NCBI GenBank assembly: GCA_015060735.1
Contig: SUXX01000026.1
Span: forward strand, 1 to 33,937
Reading direction: 5' to 3'
Length of the DNA: 33,937 nt
DNA from: Bacteroides sp.
GTDB taxonomy: Bacteria > Bacteroidota > Bacteroidia > Bacteroidales > Bacteroidaceae
Shown: positions 8,275 to 16,816 of the stretch, one piece after another
How positions within the stretch are numbered: the stretch's first letter is position 1
How the letters are laid out: every line of letters starts with the position of its first letter
Made by a program: the position numbers and the translations under genes
The notes under the pieces: generated by a model
Databases searched by the model: none
What the model was told of the DNA's origin: nothing
The model's input: the letters and a program-made list of their open reading frames with translations, nothing else

Positions 8275-8930
8275 AAAACTTGATAAAAGTATATTGTCTC
8301 TTCCTTGCTGCAACTATATTGATTGGTTGCGGTGAGGAAGAATATGTTTATCCAGACCTCATCACCGAAATGGTTTGTTTGAAAACAAACGCTGAAGGAT
8401 TTGGTACCCAAATCGTTACCGACGAAGGCAAAGTTTGGCATCTCCGAGAAGGGAATCAGCCGGATAGTCTTACCGCCGACTCCACTTATCGAATAGTTTG
8501 CCGATATGCTCCTCAAACTCCTCTGGAAGGCACGAATCTTGAAGCTACTGCCTATTCTTTTTTGTCGGTCATCGCTCCAATTCCACTGCCCGCGACCAGT
8601 TTTGAAGCCATCTACACCGACCCCGTAAGTATTCAAAGCATCTGGAGAAGCGGTGACTACCTAAATATAATTCTAAACATCAAAATCAAAGAAAAGGGTT
8701 CAAAACTAGCATTCATTGAAGACGGGATTTCAACCGGTAATGATGGGAAACAAACATTAAGTCTAACCCTTTTTCATAACCGAAACAACGACATCGAAGG
8801 GTTTGACCAAAAGTATTATCTCTCCGTCCCTTTGTGGCACTACCGCAACATCTTACAGAAAGGTGACGCCATCGTTTTCAACCTAAACACTTATAAAGAG
8901 GGCATGACCAGCCGAATATTCACTTATTAA
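8271..8930 (+). CDS. NigD-like lipoprotein
   Basis: Translation most likely begins at GTG 8271, which overlaps the preceding stop codon in the string GTGA. This start gives a lipoprotein signal ending in ATILIGC, with Cys20 as the lipidated residue. The 219-residue product has no enzymatic motif; its mostly beta pattern (TDEGKVWHLREG, TYRIVCRYAPQT, YYLSVPLWHYRNI) fits the NigD-like family known from Bacteroides, whose function is undefined. It probably sits at the outer membrane. It lies between the acyltransferase-like gene (4-base overlap) and the rhodanese lipoprotein (12-base gap). Confidence 0.75.
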   Translation: MKNLIKVYCLFLAATILIGCGEEEYVYPDLITEMVCLKTNAEGFGTQIVTDEGKVWHLREGNQPDSLTADSTYRIVCRYAPQTPLEGTNLEATAYSFLSVIAPIPLPATSFEAIYTDPVSIQSIWRSGDYLNIILNIKIKEKGSKLAFIEDGISTGNDGKQTLSLTLFHNRNNDIEGFDQKYYLSVPLWHYRNILQKGDAIVFNLNTYKEGMTSRIFTY

Positions 8931-8942
8931 GACCCTTTAATC

Positions 8943-9326
8943 ATGAAAGCCCCATCACGAATACTTTTTGTCCTACTAATAGCATCGAGCCTAAGTGCTT
9001 GTGTGCCATATAAAAATCTATCTACACATCGGTTTGAGAAAAAGATTCAAGACGACCAAATCCAGTTGGTAGATGTCCGTACGCCAGAAGAATATGCAGA
9101 AGGTCATATCCCCGGTAGCATTAATATCGATGTAAAAGCCGAAGAAAGATTTCCGATTTTGGTCGATAGCTTATTAAATCCCAATCAAAAAGTAGCCGTC
9201 TATTGTCGTAGCGGACGGCGTAGTCGCAATGCAGCGAAGATTCTTGTCAACAAAGGATTTAAGGTTTATAATCTTGACAAAGGCATTTTGAATTGGAAGG
9301 AAAAAGGACGGGAAGTTGTGAAATAA
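8943..9326 (+). CDS. Rhodanese-domain lipoprotein
   Basis: A 127-residue protein with a lipobox SSLSAC (Cys20) followed by one rhodanese domain (about 35-127). LVDVRTPEEYAEGHIPGSIN is the classic N-terminal part, and VAVYCRSGRRSRNAA holds the active-site loop with Cys88. Rhodaneses move sulfane sulfur or handle thiols; a single-domain exported version is probably periplasmic, facing the envelope. The active-site loop CRSGRRS is intact, so the protein is probably active. It is the last gene of the operon and is followed by a strong terminator. Confidence 0.92.
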   Translation: MKAPSRILFVLLIASSLSACVPYKNLSTHRFEKKIQDDQIQLVDVRTPEEYAEGHIPGSINIDVKAEERFPILVDSLLNPNQKVAVYCRSGRRSRNAAKILVNKGFKVYNLDKGILNWKEKGREVVK

Positions 9327-9365
9327 GCAAAAATTACTTTCGAGATGCCCTAAAAGCCTCAACAT

Positions 9366-9409
9366 AAAAACGTGCTGACGTTTCAGGTAAAACGTCAGCA
9401 CGTTTTTTT
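9366..9409. terminator. Strong terminator after the rhodanese gene, probably bidirectional
   Basis: A perfect 18-bp stem (9366-9383 with 9390-9407) with a 6-base loop and T-runs on both strands. It ends the plus-strand operon and can also end argF' transcription. A second, weaker 10-bp hairpin (9417-9426 with 9432-9441) lies just after the argF' stop. Confidence 0.92.
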
Positions 9410-9450
9410 ATTTCGTGAAGGTATTTACCAAAAATACCTTCGCAAATCCC

Positions 9451-10413
9451 TTAAAGTTCTTGAAGCATCCTCTTCAATACCACCGTAGCCGAGATTTCAC
9501 GATTGGCAGCTTCGGGGATGACGAGGGAAGTCGGTGCTTCGATAACCTCATCCGTCACAATCATGTTACGACGAACCGGGAGGCAATGCATGAAGTGGGC
9601 ATTGTTGGTCACCGCCATATGGGCAGCATCTACCGTCCAACTCATGTCCTTGCAGAGAATCTTGCCATAGTCTTCGGGACGGGTGACACCCGGACAAGCC
9701 CAGTTCTTGGCATAGATGAAATCAGCACCTTCGAAAGCTTTCATCTGGTCGTATTCCACTTTGGCACCACGCACGAAGGCCGGGTCGAGTTCATAGCCTT
9801 CGGGATGGGTAATGACGAAATCCACATCGGCTTCGTTCATAAAGTCGGCGAAGGAATTAGGTACGGCTTGGGGCAATGCCTTGGGATGGGGAGCCCAAGT
9901 CAAGACTACTTTCGGGCGATCCTTCTTCTTGTATTCTTCGATGGTAATCAAGTCGGCAAAAGCCTGCAACGGATGTCCCGTAGCAGCTTCCATCGAGAAG
10001 ACCGGCTTACCCGAATACTTGATGAACTGGTTGAGAATCTTTTCGGTATAGTCGTCTTCGCGGTTTTCGAAGTGAGCAAAAGAACGTACACCGATGATGT
10101 CACAATACGATGCCATCACGGGAATAGCCTCAAGCAAATGTTCGCTCTTGTCACCATCCATGATGACGCCACGCTCGGTTTCGAGTTTCCAGGCACCTTG
10201 GTTTACATCGAGTACAATCACGTCCATACCCAGATTGCGAGCAGCCTTTTGGGTGCTGAGACGGGTACGAAGGCTGTTATTGAAGAAAATCAACAAGCAA
10301 GTTTTATGCTTGCCCAACGCTTCATATTTATAGCGGTCTTGCTTTATTTCGAACGCTTCTTGCAGGGCGGTCTTCAAGTCGCCCAAATCGAATACATTTC
10401 TATAATATCTCAT
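9451..10413 (-). CDS. argF': N-succinyl/N-acetyl-ornithine carbamoyltransferase
   Basis: A 320-residue enzyme of arginine synthesis. In Bacteroides this enzyme carbamoylates an N-acylated ornithine rather than free ornithine. The start at 10413 (MRYYRNVFDLGDL) is chosen because the longer frame runs into the promoter at 10453-10460. Landmarks: FFNNSLRTRLST (residues 43-54), the carbamoyl-phosphate site that replaces STRT of ordinary enzymes; FSMEAATGHPLQAFAD; and HCLPVRRN, which contains the HCLP signature. From family knowledge, Pro90 of the B. fragilis enzyme favours succinylornithine and a Glu at the equivalent place favours acetylornithine; here residue 90 is Ser (DGDKSEHLL). Substrate preference is therefore open. 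Single gene, divergent from the PNGase gene. Confidence 0.93.
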   Translation of the reverse strand: MRYYRNVFDLGDLKTALQEAFEIKQDRYKYEALGKHKTCLLIFFNNSLRTRLSTQKAARNLGMDVIVLDVNQGAWKLETERGVIMDGDKSEHLLEAIPVMASYCDIIGVRSFAHFENREDDYTEKILNQFIKYSGKPVFSMEAATGHPLQAFADLITIEEYKKKDRPKVVLTWAPHPKALPQAVPNSFADFMNEADVDFVITHPEGYELDPAFVRGAKVEYDQMKAFEGADFIYAKNWACPGVTRPEDYGKILCKDMSWTVDAAHMAVTNNAHFMHCLPVRRNMIVTDEVIEAPTSLVIPEAANREISATVVLKRMLQEL

Positions 10414-10452
10414 AAGATTTATGATTGATGGTTTTGATTGCTTTTGAAAATG

Positions 10453-10460
10453 CAAAGATA
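10453..10460 (-). promoter_or_regulatory. argF' promoter -7 box
   Basis: TATCTTTG on the minus strand matches TAnnTTTG exactly, 39 bases before ATG 10413. The -33 region has no clear TTTG. No arginine-operator palindrome was recognised. Confidence 0.55.
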
Positions 10461-10540
10461 AAGAATTTAATCAATTTGTAAGAAGAAATGCAGAATAAAA
10501 AACTATCCATAAAAATTACCTTATTTACACAAAAAAGCCG

Positions 10541-10548
10541 TATCTTTA
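10541..10548 (+). promoter_or_regulatory. Possible promoter of the PNGase-GH92-GH92 operon
   Basis: TATCTTTA has one mismatch to TAnnTTTG and lies 26 bases before ATG 10575. No convincing -33 box is seen. A short palindrome, GTTAAATTTAAC (10553-10564), lies between this box and the start codon and could be an operator or chance AT-rich symmetry. Confidence 0.45.
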
Positions 10549-10574
10549 CCGAGTTAAATTTAACTCATAAATTC

Positions 10575-12284
10575 ATGAAAAACATCTATTTAAAAAATGT
10601 GTGGATGCTGATAACTTGTTTATTGGCTTTATCAGTTCAAGCACAAGTGTCGCCTAAGAAATTCAAAAAGGCAAAAGGTATCGAAGTAACTTACCAATCA
10701 AGCTACAAAGGCAAGGTTCGCCCCGGAGAAATGATTATGAAGGTCAACGGAGACCAAGTGGCCTTGGAAAGCATCATGCCCAAACGGGATAATCAGCCGG
10801 CAACCGATGGCCGACCGGTTTACAAACTTCCCGTGACCAAAAGCTACATGGACTACTCTGCCAATGAATATTACCGATGGGCCGAACTTCCTAGCGGAGA
10901 AATCATCTCATCGGCTACGGCCTACGAAATGGACAAGGATTTGAAAGTTATCGGCCAGGAAAAATATTTAGGTTTGAACTGTACCGTAGTACGCACATCG
11001 GTTCGTTCGAACACCATCGAAATTTGGTATACCAATGACTTGGCTTTCCGCGGAACTCCACAACCCAACATGGGTGTGCCCAATGGTTTGGTACTCCGCG
11101 TGGTTCGTAATGGCGACACCGTGCAAGAAGCAACTGCCATCACTCCGGTGAAGGAAGAACAAACCCTTCTCCCTTCTTCATGGGGTACTCGGATGATTGC
11201 TGAAGTTTACCAATATAAAATCAACCATAGCAATGTGATTACCATACCTGTATTCGAAGAAGAAAATGTATGCTTCAACGGTGCCAAGTTCCCCGAAAAG
11301 TTGGAAGACGGTGTATCATATCGTGTCGGAGGTGGTACCATCTTAATGAAGAAAGTGAAACTTCCTGAATATGTGAAAGATCGCAGCATCTTCGTGGAAC
11401 TTATCCAATGGTCGGACGGAGATGCTTACGACCGTACCGGCTCGGTATTCGTAATTCCGACCGACAAGAAGCAATCATTCCTGGATGCAATGAAAGACCT
11501 TAAGAGTGTCCCTCACTTTACTTCCGACAATGAAAACTACCACGGTTTGGTTTCTACAGAAGACTACAACGCCCCGTTGGAACTGATGCGTTTCTTCACC
11601 GGCTTCGGTGTACGTCAGTACAACCATAACATTGTGCCAGGACAAGAATGGTCAGACTCAGTGCTTTACAAAACCGAAGTAACAGCCTTGGCCGACCGTT
11701 TGCAAGGCGAAGTATGGGTAGCCGCCTACATCGGAAACTGGGATGCCAAAGGCCATAAGATAACCTTGAAAATGAAATATTATCCGGATGAAAATCGCCG
11801 TATGTATAAAGTAACCCCACTGTTCAATACCGTAAACTATCTGGAACAAGCCGGCCAGCCTTATCCTGTATTTATGCTGAACGACAAGTTGAACGCCAAG
11901 TTCACTCTGAAGGAGCCGGTAAAGAATGCTGTACTCTATTTTACAACAACCGGCCATGGCGGTTGGGGCAATGGCGATGAATTCAACCAAAAGCCGAATA
12001 CCATTTACCTGAATGGCGACAAAGTCATCTCCTTTGTACCTTGGAGAGACGATTGCGGAACATACCGCAATTGGAACCCATGTTCAGGCAACTTTGCCAA
12101 TGGTTTGAGCTCATCCGACCTAAGCCGTTCGAACTGGTGTCCGGGTACCGTCACTAATCCGGAGTACATCTACTTAGGCGACTTAGACGCCGGTGAGCAC
12201 ACCATTACCGTAGAGATTCCGCAAGGAGCACCGGAAGGTGGAAGCAACAGTTACTGGTGTCTGTCAGGAACCTTGCTCTATTGA
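10575..12284 (+). CDS. PNGase F-type peptide-N-glycosidase, secreted
   Basis: Start at 10575, giving a signal peptide (MKNIYLKNVWMLITCLLALS, cleaved near VQAQ) and 569 residues. PNGases hydrolyse the bond between Asn and the first GlcNAc of an N-glycan, freeing the whole glycan. Layout: an N-terminal domain (about 25-225) with a GLPGLI-like stretch (IEIWYTNDLAFRG, GVPNGLVLRVVRNG), probably comparable to the bowl-like domain of PNGase F-II; then the first (about 235-420) and second (about 425-569) PNGase F jelly-roll domains. By my alignment from memory with PNGase F, Asp60 matches Asp286 (AYDRTGSV) and Glu206 matches Glu469 (GNGDEF), while Glu118 matches Gly387 (YIGNW). A Gly there is, as I recall, also seen in enzymes tolerating core alpha-1,3-fucose. 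SDLSRSNWCPGTVTNP is typical of the C-terminal domain. First gene of the operon; 30 bases before a GH92 gene. Confidence 0.88.
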   Translation: MKNIYLKNVWMLITCLLALSVQAQVSPKKFKKAKGIEVTYQSSYKGKVRPGEMIMKVNGDQVALESIMPKRDNQPATDGRPVYKLPVTKSYMDYSANEYYRWAELPSGEIISSATAYEMDKDLKVIGQEKYLGLNCTVVRTSVRSNTIEIWYTNDLAFRGTPQPNMGVPNGLVLRVVRNGDTVQEATAITPVKEEQTLLPSSWGTRMIAEVYQYKINHSNVITIPVFEEENVCFNGAKFPEKLEDGVSYRVGGGTILMKKVKLPEYVKDRSIFVELIQWSDGDAYDRTGSVFVIPTDKKQSFLDAMKDLKSVPHFTSDNENYHGLVSTEDYNAPLELMRFFTGFGVRQYNHNIVPGQEWSDSVLYKTEVTALADRLQGEVWVAAYIGNWDAKGHKITLKMKYYPDENRRMYKVTPLFNTVNYLEQAGQPYPVFMLNDKLNAKFTLKEPVKNAVLYFTTTGHGGWGNGDEFNQKPNTIYLNGDKVISFVPWRDDCGTYRNWNPCSGNFANGLSSSDLSRSNWCPGTVTNPEYIYLGDLDAGEHTITVEIPQGAPEGGSNSYWCLSGTLLY

Positions 12285-12314
12285 ATATAAATCATAAATA
12301 AACAATCATAACTC

Positions 12315-14510
12315 ATGAAAAAAACGGTTTCATTTTTATGTTCACTGGCTTTGGCCGGAACATTTATCAGTTGCGGTAACACTACGGAAAATACCGCACA
12401 GAAGGATTACACACAATATGTGAATCCCTTCATTGGAGCAGCCGACAACGGCCACACCTTCCCAGGAGCTTGTGCCCCTTTCGGTATGATACAAACCAGC
12501 CCCGTCACAGGAGCAGTGGGATGGAGATATTGCTCGGAATATGTAAACGAAGACTCAGAAATTTGGGGGTTCACTCAAACTCACCTCAACGGTACCGGAT
12601 GTATGGACCTGGGCGACTTGCTCATCATGCCCGTAACCGGCAACCGCACCCGATCCTGGGATGGTTATCGTAGCAGTTTTAAAAAGGAACACGAAGCAGC
12701 CACTCCCGGATATTACACCGTAGAGTTGCAAGAGCCGAACGTGAAGGCTGAGCTCACCGCATCAACCCGTGTAGCATTCCACCGTTATACCTATCACAAG
12801 GCAGATTCGGCCTCGGTACTTATCGACTTGCAACATGGCCCGGCTTGGAATGAAAAACAATATCATTCGCATGTACGTTCTTGCGAAACAAATTGGGAAG
12901 ATGCACAAACCTTGACCGGACATGTAAATAACAGCGTATGGGTAAACCAAGATTACTACTTCGTAGTGAAGTTCAATCGACCGGTAAAGGAACACATCTA
13001 CTTGCCACTGGCTGAAACAGAAAAAGGTCACCGCATCGTAGCTAGCTTCGACATGAAGCCAGAAGACGAACTATTGGTAAAAATTGCCCTTTCTACCACC
13101 GGTGTAGAAGGTGCCAAGAAGAATCTGGAAGCTGAAGTGCCGGGGTGGGAATTTGAAGCCACTCGACAAGCTGCCAAGGATAGTTGGAACAGTTACTTTG
13201 CTCGCATTGATGTGACAGGCACAGAAGACCAACTAATGAACTATTATACCTCTTTCTATCATGCATTGATTCAACCAAACCAAATCTCGGATGTGGACGG
13301 TATGTATCGTAATGCCAAAAACGAAGTGGTGAAGACAGCCGGTGATGCTTTCTATTCTACTTTCTCTTTGTGGGACACTTACCGTGCTGCTCATCCATTC
13401 TACACCATCATGATTCCTGAACGTGTAGACGGTTTCATCAACTCGTTGATTGAAAACGGTGAAGCACAAGGTTTCATCCCTATCTGGGCATTGTGGGGCA
13501 AGGACAACTATTGTATGGTGGCTAACCACGGTGTAGCCGTAGTAGCCGAAGCTTATCGCAAAGGTTTCCGTGGCTTCGATGCTGAACGTGCTTTCAACAT
13601 CATGAAACGCACACAAACTGAATCGCACAAATTGAAATCTGATTGGGAAACTTACATGAAGTATGGTTACTTCCCTACAGACTTGATTCGTGCAGAATCG
13701 GTATCTTCTACTCTCGAATCTGTTTATGATGACTATGCAGTATGGGACATGGCAACTCGTATGGGTAAGACAGAAGATATTGAGTACTATGCCAAGCGTA
13801 AGGATTTCTATAAAAACTTGTTCGACACCCAAACTCAATTCATGCGTCCTCGTTTAGCCGATGGAACTTGGAGAAGCCCGTTCGATCCTAGCCGTATCGG
13901 CCACTCTGAAAGTGTGGGTGGAGACTATACCGAAGGTAATGCATGGCAATATACATGGCATGTACAACACGATATTCCGGGATTGATTGAACTCTTTGGT
14001 GGCGAAGAAGCATTCACACACAAGCTGGATTCATTCTTTACATTGAAGTTGGAAACCAATGCTGCCGACGTTACTGGCCTCATCGGACAATATGCACACG
14101 GTAACGAGCCAAGTCACCACGTAGCATACCTTTATAATTTGGCAGGAAAACCGGAACGTACACAGGAACTCATCCGCAAAATCTTCGATACACAATACCG
14201 TCCGGAACCTGACGGCTTGTGTGGTAACGACGACTGCGGCCAAATGTCAGCTTGGTACATGTTCTCGGCCATGGGCTTCTACCCGGTAGACCCAGTAAGC
14301 GGGAACTATGTATTTGGAGCTCCACAGATGCCGAAGATTGTTCTCCACTTGGCTGATGGTAAGACTTTCACCGTCATTGCAGAAGGCATCTCTGAAGAAA
14401 ACAAGTACGTGGAAAGCATCACCTTCAACGGCCAGCCGTACACCAAGAATTACATCACCCACGAAGACGTGATGAATGGTGGAACACTGGTATTCAAGAT
14501 GAAAAAGTAA
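12315..14510 (+). CDS. GH92 alpha-mannosidase lipoprotein, first copy
   Basis: 731 residues with a lipobox ending TFISC (Cys20), so probably anchored in the outer membrane or periplasm. GH92 enzymes are calcium-dependent exo-alpha-mannosidases acting on N-glycans and related mannans. Seen here: YVNPFIGAADNGHTFPGA in the N-terminal beta-sandwich domain, FYSTFSLWDTYRAAHPF entering the (alpha/alpha)6 domain, DYTEGNAWQYTWHVQHD with the probable acid Glu540, HGNEPSHH, and LCGNDDCGQMSAWYMFSAMG with the probable base Asp639/640. All expected residues are present, so it should be active. Linkage preference (alpha-1,2, -1,3, -1,6 or mannose-1-phosphate) cannot be assigned by eye. It is followed after 35 bases by a close paralogue, clearly a tandem duplication. 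Confidence 0.95.
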   Translation: MKKTVSFLCSLALAGTFISCGNTTENTAQKDYTQYVNPFIGAADNGHTFPGACAPFGMIQTSPVTGAVGWRYCSEYVNEDSEIWGFTQTHLNGTGCMDLGDLLIMPVTGNRTRSWDGYRSSFKKEHEAATPGYYTVELQEPNVKAELTASTRVAFHRYTYHKADSASVLIDLQHGPAWNEKQYHSHVRSCETNWEDAQTLTGHVNNSVWVNQDYYFVVKFNRPVKEHIYLPLAETEKGHRIVASFDMKPEDELLVKIALSTTGVEGAKKNLEAEVPGWEFEATRQAAKDSWNSYFARIDVTGTEDQLMNYYTSFYHALIQPNQISDVDGMYRNAKNEVVKTAGDAFYSTFSLWDTYRAAHPFYTIMIPERVDGFINSLIENGEAQGFIPIWALWGKDNYCMVANHGVAVVAEAYRKGFRGFDAERAFNIMKRTQTESHKLKSDWETYMKYGYFPTDLIRAESVSSTLESVYDDYAVWDMATRMGKTEDIEYYAKRKDFYKNLFDTQTQFMRPRLADGTWRSPFDPSRIGHSESVGGDYTEGNAWQYTWHVQHDIPGLIELFGGEEAFTHKLDSFFTLKLETNAADVTGLIGQYAHGNEPSHHVAYLYNLAGKPERTQELIRKIFDTQYRPEPDGLCGNDDCGQMSAWYMFSAMGFYPVDPVSGNYVFGAPQMPKIVLHLADGKTFTVIAEGISEENKYVESITFNGQPYTKNYITHEDVMNGGTLVFKMKK

Positions 14511-14545
14511 ATATAGAGTATAAAGAGAAATTAAAAACTAAAAAA

Positions 14546-16738
14546 ATGAAAAAGACAACATTGTTTTTGTGTAGTCTTATTCTGACCGGTATTGGTTTCA
14601 GCTGTAGCACGGCTGAAACCAATACTACGATTAAAGACTACACCCAATATGTAGATCCTTTCATCGGAGGATTTGAGAATGGTCATACATTCCCTGGAGC
14701 TTGTGCTCCTTTCGGAATGCTTCAACCTAGTCCTGTAACCGGTGCTATCGGTTGGAAATATTGTGGAGAATATTCGTATGCCGACTCCATTATTTGGGGA
14801 TTCACGCAAACTCATTTAAATGGTACAGGCAGTATAGACTTAGGTGACTTGCTTATTATGCCTGTTACAGGAAATCGGACACGAGCATGGGATGGCTACC
14901 GCAGTAAGTTCTCCAAGGAACACGAAGCAGCATCACCAGGATACTATACAGTTGAACTGGATGAGCCAGGAGTAAAGGCTGAAATGACTGCTACCACTCA
15001 TGCAGCCATCTATCGCTACACTTACCACAAGGCAGACTCAGCTTCAATGCTCATCGACTTGCAACATGCTCCTTCAGGCAATGAAAAAAGATATCACTCC
15101 AACGTGTTGGAATGTGAATATAATTGGGAAGATGCACAAACATTGACCGGCCATGTGAAAAACAAGGCATGGATTGAACAAGACTACTTCTTCGTATTGC
15201 AATTCAATCGTCCTGTAACCGAACGTATCAACCTTCCGATGGCTGAAACTGAAAAGGGGCAACGCATCATTGCTAGCTTCGACATGAAACCAGAAGATGA
15301 GTTGTTGGTTAAATTGGCTTTATCAACAGCTAGCGTAGAAGGAGCCAAGAAAAATCTGAATGCCGAAATTCCTCATTGGGAATTTGATGCTACTCATCAA
15401 AAAGTTAAAGACGAATGGAACAGTTATTTAAGTAGAATTGATGTAAAGGGTAGCAAAGAACAATTGTTGAATTACTATACCTCTTTCTATCACTTACTCA
15501 TGCAACCAAACGAAATCTCGGATGTGGATGGTATGTACCGTAACACAAACGATGAGACCGTAAAGGCACAGGGAGAAGCATTCTATTCTACTTTCTCTTT
15601 ATGGGATACTTACCGTGCTGCACATCCATTGTACACTATCATCACTCCTGAACGTGTGGATGGTTTTATCACTTCCTTGCTCGAGCATGGCGAAGCCCAA
15701 GGTTTCCTCCCTATTTGGGCATTGTGGGGCGTAGATAATTTCGGTATGATTGCTAATCATGGCGTTCCTGTAGTAGTTGAAGCATATCGTAAAGGTTTCA
15801 AGGGATTTGATGCAGAACGTGCTTACAACATGGTAAAAGCGTCACAAACTGTTCCCCACAAGCGTAAATCTTATTGGGATATGTACATGAAATATGGTTA
15901 TTACCCAACAGACTTGATGGATACTGAATCGGTTTCGTATACCCTCGAATCAGTTTACGATGACTATGCAGCAGCCGTAATGGCCAAAGACTTGGGCAAG
16001 ACCGAGGATGCCGAATACTTTGGAAAACGTGCAAATTTCTACAAGAATTTGTTTGATACAGAAACCCAATTTATGCGTCCTCGCAAAGCAGACGGAAGTT
16101 GGAGAACTCCTTTCAATCCAAGTGCCGTAGGACACTATCAAACCGGCGGTGACTATACCGAAGGTAATGCATGGCAATACACTTGGCACGTTCAACACGA
16201 TGTAACTGGTTTGATTGAACTCTTTGGCGGTGCAGACAAGTTCAAGACTAAACTTGACTCCTTGTTTACAGTAGAATTGCAAACCAATGCAGTGGATGTA
16301 ACCGGATTGATTGGACAATATGCTCATGGCAACGAACCTAGTCATCACGTAGTTTATATGTATACCATTGCCGGCTATCCGGAACGTGCACAAGAGTTAA
16401 TCCGTGAAATCTTTGATACTCAATACAAGCCAGAGCCTGACGGTCTTTGCGGTAACGATGACTGCGGTCAGATGTCAGCTTGGTACATGTTCTCAGCCAT
16501 GGGCTTCTACCCGGTAGACCCAGTAAGCTGTAACTATATATTTGGTGCACCACAGATTCCACAAATCACATTGAATTTGAACAACGGTAAGACATTTACT
16601 GTCATTGCAGAAAACCTCTCGGAAGAGAACAAGTATGTAGAAAGCATTACTTTCAACGGAAAACCATACACCAAGAATTACATCACTCATGAAGATGTTA
16701 TGAACGGTGGCACATTGGTATTCAAGATGAAGAAATAA
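14546..16738 (+). CDS. GH92 alpha-mannosidase lipoprotein, second copy
   Basis: 730 residues, lipobox ending GIGFSC (Cys20), and colinear with the preceding GH92 gene with hardly any gaps. Catalytic landmarks are intact: DYTEGNAWQYTWHVQHD (Glu539), HGNEPSHH and LCGNDDCGQMSAWYM (Asp638/639). Differences from the first copy cluster in substrate-facing loops, for example LWGVDNFGMIANHG against LWGKDNYCMVANHG, TPFNPSAVGHYQTG against SPFDPSRIGHSESV, and DPVSCNY against DPVSGNY. That pattern suggests the two copies divide linkages or branches between them. The C-terminal 20 residues are nearly identical. Last gene of the plus-strand block, ending at the convergent terminator. Confidence 0.95.
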   Translation: MKKTTLFLCSLILTGIGFSCSTAETNTTIKDYTQYVDPFIGGFENGHTFPGACAPFGMLQPSPVTGAIGWKYCGEYSYADSIIWGFTQTHLNGTGSIDLGDLLIMPVTGNRTRAWDGYRSKFSKEHEAASPGYYTVELDEPGVKAEMTATTHAAIYRYTYHKADSASMLIDLQHAPSGNEKRYHSNVLECEYNWEDAQTLTGHVKNKAWIEQDYFFVLQFNRPVTERINLPMAETEKGQRIIASFDMKPEDELLVKLALSTASVEGAKKNLNAEIPHWEFDATHQKVKDEWNSYLSRIDVKGSKEQLLNYYTSFYHLLMQPNEISDVDGMYRNTNDETVKAQGEAFYSTFSLWDTYRAAHPLYTIITPERVDGFITSLLEHGEAQGFLPIWALWGVDNFGMIANHGVPVVVEAYRKGFKGFDAERAYNMVKASQTVPHKRKSYWDMYMKYGYYPTDLMDTESVSYTLESVYDDYAAAVMAKDLGKTEDAEYFGKRANFYKNLFDTETQFMRPRKADGSWRTPFNPSAVGHYQTGGDYTEGNAWQYTWHVQHDVTGLIELFGGADKFKTKLDSLFTVELQTNAVDVTGLIGQYAHGNEPSHHVVYMYTIAGYPERAQELIREIFDTQYKPEPDGLCGNDDCGQMSAWYMFSAMGFYPVDPVSCNYIFGAPQIPQITLNLNNGKTFTVIAENLSEENKYVESITFNGKPYTKNYITHEDVMNGGTLVFKMKK

Positions 16739-16744
16739 GACTCA

Positions 16745-16808
16745 CATCTTATCCAAATAAAAAGAGAGCATCCAAAATTGGATACTCTCTTTTTATTTGG
16801 ATAAGATG
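16745..16808. terminator. Convergent bidirectional terminator between GH92 and GH3 blocks
   Basis: A 29-bp inverted repeat (16745-16773 with 16780-16808) with one mismatch and a 6-base loop. AT-rich outer arms supply T-runs on both strands. It separates the two convergent glycosidase blocks and fills almost the whole gap between them. Confidence 0.92.
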
Positions 16809-16816
16809 CAAAACTA

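Noticed and set aside
9417-9441. A 10-bp hairpin just after the argF' stop as a separate terminator
   Set aside because: The minus-strand tail after it is A-rich rather than a T-run. The neighbouring 18-bp stem is the better terminator.
9415-10428. A 337-codon open frame on the plus strand opposite argF'
   Set aside because: It is the antisense of a well-supported enzyme gene, with low-complexity His/Phe/Arg-rich translation, no family motif, and it crosses the argF' stop region.
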